A stretch of DNA of 64,000 bases from the NCBI RefSeq assembly GCF_003086355.1, contig NZ_CP031733.1, forward strand, positions 1,674,001 through 1,738,000, given 5' to 3'. The stretch comes from Streptococcus chenjunshii (lineage in GTDB: Bacteria; Bacillota; Bacilli; Lactobacillales; Streptococcaceae). The stretch's first letter is position 1. Every line of letters begins with the position of its first letter. Positions 33,490-43,294 of the stretch are shown here, in pieces. The notes beneath the pieces are model-generated. The model worked only from the letters and a program-made list of their open reading frames with translations. It did no database searches and was not told the origin of the DNA. The translations under genes and the position numbers were made by a program.

Positions 33490-33966
33490 ATGAGCAAGAA
33501 AAAGAAAACGAAAAAAACATTAGCTGAACAGATTTTAGATAAGGCCAAGATTCCTTATGACAGTTTGACCGTCAATGCCCTGACTGGCGAGCTGCCTCAG
33601 GATGTTGACTCTTCTGATATTTTCAAGACTTTGGCACTGACGGGAGACAAAAGCGGACCGATTATTGGTATTGTCCCTATTACAGAGCGGCTTTCTGAGA
33701 AAAAATTAGCCAGACTTTCTGCTAATAAAAAAGTGACAATGATTCCTCAAAAGGATCTGCAAAAAACGACAGGCTATGTCCATGGTGCCAATAATCCTGT
33801 CGGTATCCGCCAAAAGCATCGTTTCCCTATATTTATTGATAAAACTGCTTTAAAAAAAGGAAAGATCATTGTATCAGCTGGAGAAATCGGCCGTTCACTC
33901 AGAATTGACAGCCAAAGCTTAGCAGCTTTCGTTCAGGCTGAGTTTGCAGAGATTATTGAAGATTAG
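33490..33966 (+). CDS. Cys-tRNA(Pro)/Cys-tRNA deacylase, YbaK/EbsC family
   Basis: A protein of 158 residues with the YbaK fold: KTLALTGDKSGPIIGIVPIT (about 46-65), the conserved Lys region, GYVHGANNPVGIRQKH (about 98-113) and a C-terminal GEIGRSLRIDSQSL (about 136-149). Members hydrolyse cysteine mischarged on tRNA-Pro, or other misacylated tRNAs. The N-terminus is very Lys-rich. It precedes a histidine-phosphatase gene by 19 bases, suggesting an operon. Confidence 0.88.
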   Translation: MSKKKKTKKTLAEQILDKAKIPYDSLTVNALTGELPQDVDSSDIFKTLALTGDKSGPIIGIVPITERLSEKKLARLSANKKVTMIPQKDLQKTTGYVHGANNPVGIRQKHRFPIFIDKTALKKGKIIVSAGEIGRSLRIDSQSLAAFVQAEFAEIIED

Positions 33967-33985
33967 ATTAGGAAGGAAAAAGCAA

Positions 33986-34636
33986 ATGAAACTTTATTTT
34001 GTCAGACACGGCAAGACACAGTGGAATCTGGAGGGGCGCTTTCAGGGAGCCGGAGGCGACTCTCCGCTTTTAGAAGAAACCATTGAAGAAATTGAAACGT
34101 TGGGCCGCTACCTTTCACACATCCCTTTTGATGCGGTCTACTCCAGTGATTTAAGGCGTGCTAAAGAAACTGGACGGATTATCAATAAACAAAATAAAAA
34201 CCCCAAAATCATTCAGTATACGCCTGCCCTGCGTGAATGGCGGCTGGGTAAGCTGGAAGGCAGTAAAATCAGCACAATGACTTCTATCTATCCCCAGCAA
34301 ATGAAAGCTTTCCGGCATAATCTGGCTAAATTTAATGCCAGTATGTTCGAAGCAGAATCAGTTTACCAGACGACTCAGCGAGTGAGAGAGCTGATTGCTT
34401 CACTCAGGCATAAAAGTTTTGAAAATGTTCTATTTATCGGCCATGGAGCCAATCTGACCGCTTCTATCCAGTCGCTTCTAGGCTTTGCGCCTGCTAACCT
34501 TCGCCGATTGGGAGGTTTAGATAATCTCAGCCTGACCGTCCTTGAAACCAGTGATTTTGAGCAATATAACTGCCTGTTATGGAATGATAAATCTTATCTG
34601 ACAGAAGTGCAGGAGGAAGTTCAGCAAAATCTTTAA
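33986..34636 (+). CDS. histidine phosphatase family protein (phosphoglycerate-mutase-like)
   Basis: A protein of 216 residues starting MKLYFVRHGKTQWNLEGRFQ. The catalytic RHG (His 8) is near the N-terminus, YSSDLRRAKET (about 50-60) carries the conserved Arg, the proton-donor Glu region is LREWRLGKLEG (about 79), and FIGHGANLT (about 150) holds the second His. It is a cofactor-independent-type phosphatase of unknown substrate rather than a proven mutase. GGAAGG precedes the ATG. A strong terminator follows. Confidence 0.88.
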   Translation: MKLYFVRHGKTQWNLEGRFQGAGGDSPLLEETIEEIETLGRYLSHIPFDAVYSSDLRRAKETGRIINKQNKNPKIIQYTPALREWRLGKLEGSKISTMTSIYPQQMKAFRHNLAKFNASMFEAESVYQTTQRVRELIASLRHKSFENVLFIGHGANLTASIQSLLGFAPANLRRLGGLDNLSLTVLETSDFEQYNCLLWNDKSYLTEVQEEVQQNL

Positions 34637-34640
34637 CCAC

Positions 34641-34685
34641 AAAAAAGCAAGAGGCAGGACTTTTGTCCTTGCCTCTTGCTTTTTT
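34641..34685 (+). terminator. strong intrinsic terminator
   Basis: AAAAAAGCAAGAGGCAGGAC pairs with a GTCC-to-TTTTTT arm around a 4-base loop, giving a stem of about 20 bp just after the phosphatase stop. Confidence 0.88.
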
Positions 34686-34828
34686 AAACAGATGCGTTTG
34701 GCGCAGTGGCTGATTGGACGTTCTTATCCCTTGCTGCGCAAGGGATAGCTGCCTCCATAATCAACTGTGCGGAGGCGGGACGGCAAAATCGAAAGCATTA
34801 TGTTATGACAATTTATGATTTTTGTCCC
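34679..34828. repeat. second dispersed repeat family, copy 2
   Basis: About 150 bp, closely similar over its first 105 bases to 32231-32336. It contains CCCTTGCTGCGCAAGGG, where the loop-proximal stem differs from copy 1 in a compensatory way (TTGCG to CTGCG with GTAAGGG to GCAAGGG). It ends TTGTCCC. Confidence 0.65.
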
Positions 34829-34860
34829 GCTCTCTTAAATGCGTTAGGTGTTAAAAGGTA

Positions 34861-35763
34861 TTATTTCGTATACTTCATCCGCAGGATTTTCTCCTGATTT
34901 TTGTTCAAACGTAGTAAAATAACCACTTTGTCAACACTCATATTGCTGGCAAGAAGCCGCTCTGCAGCCATCATGAGACCGTTATTAATCCCTAGCTGCA
35001 AGATAGGGTTCTTTTTATCGTTAGCATCAAAGATGAATTTATTATCAGGCAGATCAAAGAGCACTTTAACAGCTCCGTACAGCTGTTCAAAACTGTCAAT
35101 TTCCAAATCAAAGACCGGCTTGGTCCCCGGCTTTAAAACACGGTCGCGGTGATTGAACCACATCGAATGCCAGCCGCTGTTAAAAGCACCCATGACATCA
35201 TTATCGTAAGAATCTCCAACATACAGCGTTGTGGCAGGATTCATGTCAAACTGCTCTGCAGCCAGATTAAAAAGTTCTTTCTTAGGTTTTTGAAAACCGG
35301 TAGCCTGACTGACAAGAACGCGTTTGGGATCGACATAATCATATAAGCCTAATTTTCTAATCTTTTTCAGCTGATGTTCGGTTGGACCGTTGGTAATAAT
35401 GCCTATAGGCACGTTTTTAGCTTTTAGAAAATCCAGAGTCAGCCGCATCTCATCAAGCATGGTAATATGATCGAGCTTATTTTCATATACAGTCTGAAAC
35501 TGCTTGCCCTCTTCAGGACTGATTTCACGGTAAGAAAAATCTAACAGTGTCTCCTTGCAGCGCCAAAAGCGAAAGTATTCTGTTGTCCATTCTCCTGCCA
35601 TAACACGCGGAAATCCCTGATCGGAATAATGACGGAAACGGATGTAAGCCTGATTAATCACCGTCATATCAAAATCCGGAAAAGACTGCTCTATAGCCAG
35701 CCGGTAAGGGGCCTGCTGATCATAAATGGTATCATCAACATCAAAGACAATCGAAGTAATCAT
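34861..35763 (-). CDS. HAD hydrolase (YjjG-like) with C-terminal extension
   Basis: A protein of 300 residues. The HAD core includes motif I DVDDTIYDQQ (about 8-17), motif II ITNGPTEHQ (about 120), motif III with KPKKELF (about 158) and motif IV YVGDSYDNDVMG (about 178). This is the YjjG/pyrimidine 5'-nucleotidase-like group. The usual enzyme ends near residue 230; here about 70 more residues follow, helical, including INNGLMMAAERLLASNM and a basic end. The extension is also seen, to my memory, in some streptococcal relatives; its role is unknown. Monocistronic. Confidence 0.85.
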   Translation of the reverse strand: MITSIVFDVDDTIYDQQAPYRLAIEQSFPDFDMTVINQAYIRFRHYSDQGFPRVMAGEWTTEYFRFWRCKETLLDFSYREISPEEGKQFQTVYENKLDHITMLDEMRLTLDFLKAKNVPIGIITNGPTEHQLKKIRKLGLYDYVDPKRVLVSQATGFQKPKKELFNLAAEQFDMNPATTLYVGDSYDNDVMGAFNSGWHSMWFNHRDRVLKPGTKPVFDLEIDSFEQLYGAVKVLFDLPDNKFIFDANDKKNPILQLGINNGLMMAAERLLASNMSVDKVVILLRLNKNQEKILRMKYTK

Positions 35764-35876
35764 ATATGCATTCTTTCTTAAATTTTCATCAGTCTGTCTA
35801 TTATACTATTTTTTACCAGCGATTTCAATTCAGATCCCCATACTGAGTCACCAGCAGAACACTTCTTCCTGATTAA

Positions 35877-37430
<1,554 letters not shown>

Positions 37431-37434
37431 ATCT

Positions 37435-37569
37435 ATGAAAAAAAGTTATTTATCCTTTTTATCAGCTTCTATCTTTATCCTTTACGGGATTTTTGCATCC
37501 AAGTACAGCTTTATTGGGCTGGGATTGGTTTTTATTATCATCGGACTTGCTGATAGGCTTAAAAAATAG
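37435..37569 (+). CDS. 44-residue small membrane protein downstream of lysS
   Basis: A complete frame beginning four bases after the lysS stop. The product has two hydrophobic segments (YLSFLSASIFILYGIFA and FIGLGLVFIIIGLA) and ends in basic DRLKK, like a genuine two-helix small membrane protein. No strong ribosome site is visible, so translation may be coupled to lysS. The terminator at 37591 closes both genes. Function unknown. Confidence 0.6.
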   Translation: MKKSYLSFLSASIFILYGIFASKYSFIGLGLVFIIIGLADRLKK

Positions 37570-37590
37570 TAATAGTTTTAACGAAAAATT

Positions 37591-37624
37591 CCCTGAATCA
37601 CTTAAGATCGGTTCAGGGGTTTTT
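37591..37624 (+). terminator. terminator of the lysS operon
   Basis: CCCTGAA and TTCAGGG form a 7-bp stem, followed by GTTTTT. Confidence 0.7.
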
Positions 37625-37690
37625 ATGGTCCAAAAACACCATGCAGCACAATGCAGTTTTAAAATACTAACCAAAAAGTTTTTATACAGC

Positions 37691-37719
37691 TTGACAGATT
37701 TTTTTTAATAGTCTATTAT
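37691..37719 (+). promoter_or_regulatory. consensus promoter of bioY
   Basis: TTGACA, exactly 17 bases, then TATTAT. The BirA operator begins three bases downstream. Confidence 0.8.
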
Positions 37720-37721
37720 TT

Positions 37722-37750
37722 AGTTAACCTAAATATATTTTAGGTTAACT
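37722..37750 (+). promoter_or_regulatory. BirA operator (biotin repressor site)
   Basis: AGTTAACCTAAA and TTTAGGTTAACT form a perfect palindrome with a 5-base centre. It contains the Firmicute BirA pattern GTTAAC-N15-GTTAAC and covers the predicted transcription start of bioY. Confidence 0.9.
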
Positions 37751-37771
37751 TTTTCAAAGAGGAAAGCTATT

Positions 37772-38308
37772 ATGACTTCTAAAACTTTAGGACTGGTACT
37801 ACCTGCTCTTGGCGCTGCTGTAATTGCTGCAGCATCACAGCTGACTATCCCATTAGGCAGCATTCCGTTTACCCTGCAGACTTTAGCGGTCGGCTTAGTT
37901 GCCACTCTCTTTCGTAAGCGTGAGGCTGTTTTGAGCCTCTTACTCTATCTCTTTTTGGGAGCTGTCGGATTGCCGGTTTTTGCCGGCGGAACGGGAGGAC
38001 TGGCTGCCCTTATAGGACCGGCTGCAGGTTTTCTGTGGGGCTTTATTGGATATGCTGCTCTGACTTCTGCTCTTGTTTCCCCAAAAAATTCTGCTCCAGC
38101 TGTTTTTGCGGCAAATATTTTAGGGGACAGTGTGGTTTTTATATGCGGCATGCTGGGACTCATGTTTCTTGCAAAAATGCCCTTGCACTCTGCCTTCGCT
38201 GCCGGTGTGTTACCCTTTATTCTGCCGGACTTAGGAAAGTTGGTTATTGTCACCTTTTTAGCAAAATCTCTGTTCAGAGCTTTAAAAAATGAGGATTATT
38301 TCACATAA
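37772..38308 (+). CDS. bioY: biotin ECF transporter S component
   Basis: A protein of 178 residues with six membrane helices and BioY motifs: SQLTIPLGSIPFTLQTLAVG (about 23-42), LYLFLGAVGLPVFAGGTGG (about 57-75) and LIGPAAGFLWGF (about 78-89). It binds biotin and imports it with the shared ECF module. The BirA operator over its promoter agrees. AGAGG lies upstream of the ATG. It is convergent with the YdbC gene at 38312, with only three bases between stop codons. Confidence 0.95.
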   Translation: MTSKTLGLVLPALGAAVIAAASQLTIPLGSIPFTLQTLAVGLVATLFRKREAVLSLLLYLFLGAVGLPVFAGGTGGLAALIGPAAGFLWGFIGYAALTSALVSPKNSAPAVFAANILGDSVVFICGMLGLMFLAKMPLHSAFAAGVLPFILPDLGKLVIVTFLAKSLFRALKNEDYFT

Positions 38309-38311
38309 CCC

Positions 38312-38530
38312 TCATTTTTTATTGGTGAAAGCATCCACCATTGTCTGAAATTCTTCATTGGTTAATGTAATGCCCTTACCCATTTTCGTATGATCGGGAC
38401 TCCATGACCGGATGTCATATTTCGCCGGAGCGCCATTAAAACTGACGCGGTTCAGCTCCTTAGTCCAGCCTTTATCGTTTTCAGACAGAACCAAAAGTTT
38501 TTCTTCGATTTCAAATGTAAATTCTGACAT
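38312..38530 (-). CDS. YdbC/PC4-like small nucleic-acid-binding protein
   Basis: A protein of 72 residues with the compact PC4/YdbC pattern: FTFEIEEKLLVLSENDKGWTKELNRVSFNG, then KYDIRSWSPDHTKMGKGITL. YdbC proteins bind single-stranded DNA as dimers and are widespread in lactic bacteria. A GGAGG site lies upstream of the ATG. Its 3' end nearly touches that of bioY, so no separate terminator exists between them. Confidence 0.85.
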   Translation of the reverse strand: MSEFTFEIEEKLLVLSENDKGWTKELNRVSFNGAPAKYDIRSWSPDHTKMGKGITLTNEEFQTMVDAFTNKK

Positions 38531-38655
38531 ATGCCCTCCTATAAAGTCTATTCGAAAATGCTAATTAAAATAGTCCTTTTATTTTTATTGCAAAATATTT
38601 TTTTTTTCGCAAAAATGGTGTATAATCATTCTATCAATTTTTTGGGGAAATAACG

Positions 38656-38982
38656 ATGAAAAAAGTTTTACAATTGCTTAAATCCTATTTATATGAATTT
38701 ATTGAACCAAGTTCTAAACCGAAAGAAATTACGCTGAAAGCCAATCAGATTGCCCACACCATTAAACAAGCCCAAAAAAAACATCTGGCTCTCCACGCTA
38801 TCTATGGCGATAAAAGTTTTGCTGGTGATTTAGTCAAATACGATAAAAAAGAAGGTAAGTTGATTCTTAAAAATTTTTCACAAAATATTTCAACTATTAT
38901 TTCTATAAAAGACATCGACCGTCTGTCATTAGTCCCCAAAACAGTCCGTTATTCTCAGACACTCACAAATAAAAAGAATTGA
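38656..38982 (+). CDS. conserved hypothetical protein, 108 residues
   Basis: A small basic protein beginning MKKVLQLLKSYLYEFIEPSS. A helical N-terminal half is followed by a predicted small beta domain (AIYGDKSFAGDLVKYDKKEG, then ISTIISIKDIDRLSLVP) that looks like an Sm-like or YolD-like barrel. No catalytic motif is visible. GGGGAAA precedes the ATG, and TATAAT lies about 30 bases upstream. I do not recognise a function. Confidence 0.65.
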   Translation: MKKVLQLLKSYLYEFIEPSSKPKEITLKANQIAHTIKQAQKKHLALHAIYGDKSFAGDLVKYDKKEGKLILKNFSQNISTIISIKDIDRLSLVPKTVRYSQTLTNKKN

Positions 38983-39021
38983 ACAGGAAAACCAGCCAGA
39001 CTTTCCTGTTCATTTTTTATT

Positions 39022-39132
39022 AAGATACAAAGGACGTTTAAAAAGCGACTGAAAAATAGGGGCCCAACCGATGTGTTGCAAAACACAAGGGAGGGACATC
39101 TTTTTTCCGAGCTTTTAGGCCGTGTTCAATTC
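39022..39132. repeat. hairpin repeat unit (AAAAGC-stem variant)
   Basis: 111 bp with the common ends. The inner stem is AAAAGC/GCTTTT and the loop-proximal stems are GATGT/ACATC and GTGTT/AACAC. Confidence 0.85.
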
Positions 39133-39135
39133 ATT

Positions 39136-39330
39136 AAGATACAAAGGCCGTGAAAAAATCCATATGAAAAGGCGGTAAGTCCGAAATCTCTGATTTCGCA
39201 GACGCACCCCTGCCAGGATGACTAGAAGGGTGCGGTCGGCTGTTAAGACGACAAAGCCTTCAGTCAGCTACGGCTGGCGGTAAGTCCGAAATCTCTGATT
39301 TCGCAGACGCACCTCTGCCAGGACGACTAG
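39136..39330. repeat. capping (type D) hairpin repeat with an internal duplication
   Basis: Begins AAGATACAAAGGCCGTG. The segment GGCGGTAAGTCC through GCAGACGCAC occurs twice (about 39166 and 39279). It contains GAAATC TCT GATTTC and GCACCC/GGGTGC hairpins. The following 39331-39535 region is non-coding, with a long-range GCCTAGC/GCTAGGC pair. Confidence 0.7.
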
Positions 39331-39535
39331 GGAGCGAGACAGAACCCCAGACCATAGCGTTCGACATCTCGCCCCCGCAAAGCCTAGCAGACATTTTAAA
39401 GCTTTGAAAAAGCGACTAAAATAACGCTAGGCTACTGCGTCTTGTTTATAGTACAAGCAATGATTTGGGAGGCTGGGATTTTTGTCTGCTTTCAGATAGC
39501 TTAAATGGGCAGGCCAAGACAGCTAGCTGATAGAG

Positions 39536-40822
39536 TCAGACACGAACAGTCCGGCTTGTCCCATCTTCTCTGTACAGATTGACCAGCCCTTCTTTGCATG
39601 TCCGAATCATATCCCCAGGTTTTACAGGCTGCGGTACTGTAATCGTCAGCAATTCCATCGGGTTAGGAGCTCGGTCAATTTTGTTGCCTTCAGAGTCATG
39701 CAAGTCTCTGATATAACAGCCGAAATGACGGAACCCAGGGCCGTAAAATTCGACAGGATCTCCTTCTAGAATCACATTGCGCTGACGGATAGTTGCTGTC
39801 ATATTTTTTTCGTCAAAAGCGACAACTTCTCCCACAAATTTATATTGCGGAATTTTCCTGCGGGCACCGAACAGCTGCTCTTCTTCACTTGGAGTTTTGT
39901 AATAAAAACCGGTTGCTAATTCGCGCTGAGCCACTTTCCACAGTTCATCAATAAGATCTTCTTTAATAGCTTCAAATTTTTCCGGACTTTCCATATAAGC
40001 ATCCACTGCTGCTTTATAACAATTGGTAACTGTTGATACATAATGGATAGATTTCATACGGCCTTCTATTTTCAGACTGTCAACACCATTTTCAATCATA
40101 TCCGGAATATGCTCAATCATGCACATATCAACTGCTGACATAGAAAATTCCTCAGGAATTTCGCCTTTAAGAGAGCGACGCTCCTGACCGAAAGGCAGAT
40201 CATACAAATCATATTTCCAGCGGCAGGACTGCGAACAGCCGCCCCGATTAGCATCCCGGTGGCTCATGTGGTTAGACAGTACACAGCGGCCTGAATAAGA
40301 AATACACATGGCGCCATGGACAAAAGCTTCAATTTCAACAGCTGTCCGCTTACGAATTTCAGCCAATTCAGCCATAGAAACCTCACGCGCCAGAACTACC
40401 CGGGTCAGACCAAGTTCTTTCCAAAATTCAAAGGTTTCGTAATTAGTAGATGACGCTTGGGTCGATAGATGAATCTCTAAACCAGGAGCTTCTGTTGCGC
40501 AAATCACAATGAGCGCAGGATCCGAAACAATAACAGCATCCAGTCCCATATCTCTCAGCTCACGAAACCACTCTCCTGCTCCTATTTCATTGCCTTCATG
40601 TGTAACCATATTTGCAGCAACATAGACTTTTGCACCTCTTTGGTGAGCGTAATCAATGCCTTCCTGCATTTCTTCCATGGAAAAGTTACCTGCTCGGCTG
40701 CGCAGACCGTAGGCCTGTCCGCCGACAAAAACAGCATCTGCGCCGTAATCAATAGCAACTTTTAATTTTTCTAAGGTCCCGGCAGGCGATAACACTTCCG
40801 GACGTTTCAACTTCTTTGTCAT
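39536..40822 (-). CDS. U32-family tRNA hydroxylation protein (TrhP2/YrrO type)
   Basis: A protein of 428 residues, close to B. subtilis YrrO in length. The N-terminal barrel begins RPEVLSPAGTLEKLKVAIDYGADAVF. The Cys cluster for an iron-sulphur centre lies in FVHGAMCISYSGRCVLSNHM (about 168-187) and GGCSQSCRWKYDL (about 194-206), with a C-terminal U32 barrel extension. These proteins, once called collagenase-like peptidases, help hydroxylate U34 of some tRNAs using prephenate-derived chemistry. The partner gene lies 75 bases upstream. Confidence 0.85.
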   Translation of the reverse strand: MTKKLKRPEVLSPAGTLEKLKVAIDYGADAVFVGGQAYGLRSRAGNFSMEEMQEGIDYAHQRGAKVYVAANMVTHEGNEIGAGEWFRELRDMGLDAVIVSDPALIVICATEAPGLEIHLSTQASSTNYETFEFWKELGLTRVVLAREVSMAELAEIRKRTAVEIEAFVHGAMCISYSGRCVLSNHMSHRDANRGGCSQSCRWKYDLYDLPFGQERRSLKGEIPEEFSMSAVDMCMIEHIPDMIENGVDSLKIEGRMKSIHYVSTVTNCYKAAVDAYMESPEKFEAIKEDLIDELWKVAQRELATGFYYKTPSEEEQLFGARRKIPQYKFVGEVVAFDEKNMTATIRQRNVILEGDPVEFYGPGFRHFGCYIRDLHDSEGNKIDRAPNPMELLTITVPQPVKPGDMIRTCKEGLVNLYREDGTSRTVRV

Positions 40823-40897
40823 TATTTATCCATTCTTTCTAGATCGTTATAAGAGAAAACCTTAACAAAACAGTCAAAATCCAAAAAATACTAACTG

Positions 40898-41824
40898 TTA
40901 TTTGACCAAGCCCGGATCAAAATCATAAAAACCGGTATCAAGACCGCGGCCAGCTGGATGCCAGTGCCTGATTTTTTCATCTAAAAGCACTGCCTGCTCT
41001 TGTGAAAATTCTCCGGCTTCCAGCATTCTTCTGGCTTCAACAAAAATTTTAGCAATTTCAACAAAGTTTTGCCCCGGACAGTAAATACCGTCCAATTTCC
41101 AGTGAGTAAAACGGTGTTCTGCCAGCTCTGTCAATTTAGTCATCATATCAATATCATTATTGACAAATATATGTGTTCCGTGCTTATCCTCATAAATGGA
41201 ATAGTGACTGGCTGGATCGCTGGGCTCAGCAAGGAAGAGTCCGCGTTCACGAGTTTTTTCATCATCAATATGTGTAAAATTATAGTAATTTTGCAGGAGA
41301 GGGCGTTTTGAGTGATGGATAACGGAAGCACCGTAAACCAAAATTTCCGCTGGAAACTCCAGATTTTCAGAAATCTTAAACAATTCTGCTGACGGGATTT
41401 CCCTAGCCAGCACAGTTTCAACAGCTCCATGCTGCCCCCAGAAATTGACCTGCCGACTGGAGGTTACAAAGACTGAAGCGTCATAAATTAATTTGAAATG
41501 ATAGCCTTCATGCTTGTTAACATAAAAAACACCGGCATCACCTGCCACAAGATAATCTGCTTTAATCTCTTTCATAAAATCTAAAAAGGGTCTGATACTG
41601 TCCATCATATCCTGATGCATCAAAGCATTGCAGGCAACTGTCAGTTCTTTCCCAGCATTATGAACGAGGTCTGCAATTTGTTTCAGTTCATCATAAGAAA
41701 AATTATGAGGCAGCCGCAAACCATAATCAGCTTCTCCAACATAAATACGGTCAACACCGGCTTTTAAAAGTTCCTCAGCCTGAGCAACTGACTCAGCGGT
41801 TGCTGTAATAATGATTTTTTCCAT
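40898..41824 (-). CDS. U32-family tRNA hydroxylation protein (TrhP1/YrrN type)
   Basis: A protein of 308 residues, matching YrrN in length. It begins MEKIIITATAESVAQAEELL and contains GVDRIYVGEADYGLRLP (about 24-40). It is the shorter partner of the U32 pair and lacks the downstream Cys cluster of the longer one. The two probably form one complex for 5-hydroxyuridine formation at tRNA position 34. The start at 41824 matches the family; an extended -10 lies only nine bases upstream and no ribosome site is present, so the message may be nearly leaderless. Confidence 0.82.
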   Translation of the reverse strand: MEKIIITATAESVAQAEELLKAGVDRIYVGEADYGLRLPHNFSYDELKQIADLVHNAGKELTVACNALMHQDMMDSIRPFLDFMKEIKADYLVAGDAGVFYVNKHEGYHFKLIYDASVFVTSSRQVNFWGQHGAVETVLAREIPSAELFKISENLEFPAEILVYGASVIHHSKRPLLQNYYNFTHIDDEKTRERGLFLAEPSDPASHYSIYEDKHGTHIFVNNDIDMMTKLTELAEHRFTHWKLDGIYCPGQNFVEIAKIFVEARRMLEAGEFSQEQAVLLDEKIRHWHPAGRGLDTGFYDFDPGLVK

Positions 41825-41833
41825 AATAAATCT

Positions 41834-41842
41834 ATTATACCA
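41834..41842 (-). promoter_or_regulatory. extended -10 promoter close to the U32 start
   Basis: TGGTATAAT on the minus strand ends nine bases before the ATG at 41824, leaving a leader of only a few bases. Confidence 0.5.
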
Positions 41843-42046
41843 AAACTTCATCTCTTTGAACAATTTCTCGAAAAAATGGTGACAAAATTCTGCTTTTATG
41901 TTATTATAGTTCAGTATTTCAAAACTAAACACAGATTATGTTAAAGAAAAGGCTCTCTGGCCCCGCTTTGACGGGCAGCCTAATCAGCAGCCGATGCGGC
42001 AAAAACTTTAGACCGCCTTTATATTTTAGTAAAAGGAGGGATGTGT

Positions 42047-42331
42047 ATGGCAGCGCCATTAAAAAAAACTGAACAGTTCGAACAAGAAGAACTGCAAGAA
42101 GCGCCTTCTCCCAAATTTCAAGAATTTCAAGAAATCAACAGTAATAATGCTAAATTCCGTGAACTAATGTTTTTTACACGCGTTGCAATTTTCGCTGTGA
42201 CAACTGTACTGACCGCTTTCACTTTACTGGCTTTCAATCTGTCGCCTGTCTGGTCTTTTATCTTTGCGCTGCTTATCAGTGCTGCAATAACATCAACCCT
42301 TTCAGTATTTATCATGTCTTTAAAAAAATAA
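42047..42331 (+). CDS. DUF3270 family membrane protein
   Basis: A protein of 94 residues. The N-terminal half is acidic and Gln-rich (EQFEQEELQEAPSPKFQEFQ); the C-terminal half has two membrane helices (about 40-65 and 70-90). It matches the streptococcal DUF3270 family of unknown function. The ATG at 42047 is preferred over 42041 because of its spacing from AGGAGG. A terminator overlaps the stop codon. Confidence 0.75.
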   Translation: MAAPLKKTEQFEQEELQEAPSPKFQEFQEINSNNAKFRELMFFTRVAIFAVTTVLTAFTLLAFNLSPVWSFIFALLISAAITSTLSVFIMSLKK

Positions 42332-42352
42332 CTCAGCCGAGTTATTTTTTTT
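42327..42352 (+). terminator. terminator overlapping the DUF3270 stop codon
   Basis: AATAACTC and GAGTTATT pair with a 4-base loop and are followed by T residues. The stop codon lies in the left arm. Confidence 0.8.
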
Positions 42353-42374
42353 ATTTCTCTCGTTCAGAATCAGC

Positions 42375-42839
42375 TTAATTTTGCTCACTGTCAGAAGAGT
42401 CCGCTTTCTCATCCGTGTCTGTGTAATCAATGATAATATCTTCTGCTTCTTCAGTCACATCATCATCTTGCCTGTCTGCTTCAGAATCAGAAGTTTCTGT
42501 ATCGCTGCATTTTTCTTTAGCCTCATTCATTTTTTCATTGGCAAACTGGGCAACCTGATTAGTTTTTTCCCTAACGGCTGAAATAATATCTTCTTTAGTC
42601 AGTTCTCCAGTCTGCCATTTTTCTTTATAGTCATTAAAGGTATCAACGGCCAGCTGAGAGTATTCTGCAGCTTTTTCCTTTGCTGCTTGATGATAATGCT
42701 CTGGTTCCTGTTTGTAGGCCTCATAAGCTTTAGTTAATTTAACCTTGAATTCCTTCCCTTTTTCAGTTGAAAGGAAATAGGCCGCGGCTGCGCCTGAAGC
42801 GGCTCCGACAATAACAGTTTTTAAAAATTTATGCATCAT
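42375..42839 (-). CDS. YtxH-domain protein
   Basis: A protein of 154 residues. The N-terminal Gly/Ala-rich membrane segment (KTVIVGAASGAAAAYFLSTEKGKEF) is the YtxH signature. A charged helical region and a very acidic tail follow. Such small proteins are associated with general stress in Firmicutes; the molecular role is unclear. Its ATG overlaps the stop of the DUF948 gene, forming the last gene of an hprK-lgt-DUF948-YtxH operon. Confidence 0.85.
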   Translation of the reverse strand: MMHKFLKTVIVGAASGAAAAYFLSTEKGKEFKVKLTKAYEAYKQEPEHYHQAAKEKAAEYSQLAVDTFNDYKEKWQTGELTKEDIISAVREKTNQVAQFANEKMNEAKEKCSDTETSDSEADRQDDDVTEEAEDIIIDYTDTDEKADSSDSEQN

Positions 42840-43270
42840 TAATCTCCTTTTCTGCGAAATAATTTAGAGGCAAACCTGCCAATTGTAAAGGCTGTCCCAG
42901 CTTTACTGACAGTTGAAGCTGTCGCTGTCGCCTTGTGGCCGAAATTTCTGGCCTGGCTGTTCAAGTCAGAAACACTTTCTGACAAATCTGCAATTGCTGT
43001 AAAGAGAGGATCAATTGTGGCAACCTTGCCATTGACATCTTCAACAAGAACATTTGTTTTAGCTAAAAGTTCGTTTGTTTGGTGAAAAGTAATATCAGCA
43101 TCGCTTCTCAATACTGAAATGGTCTCGCTGACCTCTGTTTTCATGGCTGCAATCGTTTCATTAACTTCGTCTACTGTTTTATTTAATTTTAACGCAGTAG
43201 GCACAATAACACCAACCAAAACTGCAAAAGCAATTCCAATAATCAAGAGGGCAATTCCAACTAAATCCAT
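42839..43270 (-). CDS. DUF948 family protein
   Basis: A protein of 143 residues. One N-terminal membrane helix (about 4-24) leads into a long amphipathic coiled-coil (VDEVNETIAAMKTEVSETIS and onward), typical of DUF948. Found next to YtxH genes in many streptococci. Function unknown; probably an anchored coiled-coil partner of the YtxH protein. Confidence 0.85.
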   Translation of the reverse strand: MDLVGIALLIIGIAFAVLVGVIVPTALKLNKTVDEVNETIAAMKTEVSETISVLRSDADITFHQTNELLAKTNVLVEDVNGKVATIDPLFTAIADLSESVSDLNSQARNFGHKATATASTVSKAGTAFTIGRFASKLFRRKGD

Positions 43271-43294
43271 TTTTTTCTCCTGTCTTTTTTACAT

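Noticed and set aside
39331..39535. Possible structured RNA with a long-range GCCTAGC/GCTAGGC pair
   Set aside because: Only one helix is evident and no known RNA family signature was recognised; it may be more decayed repeat.
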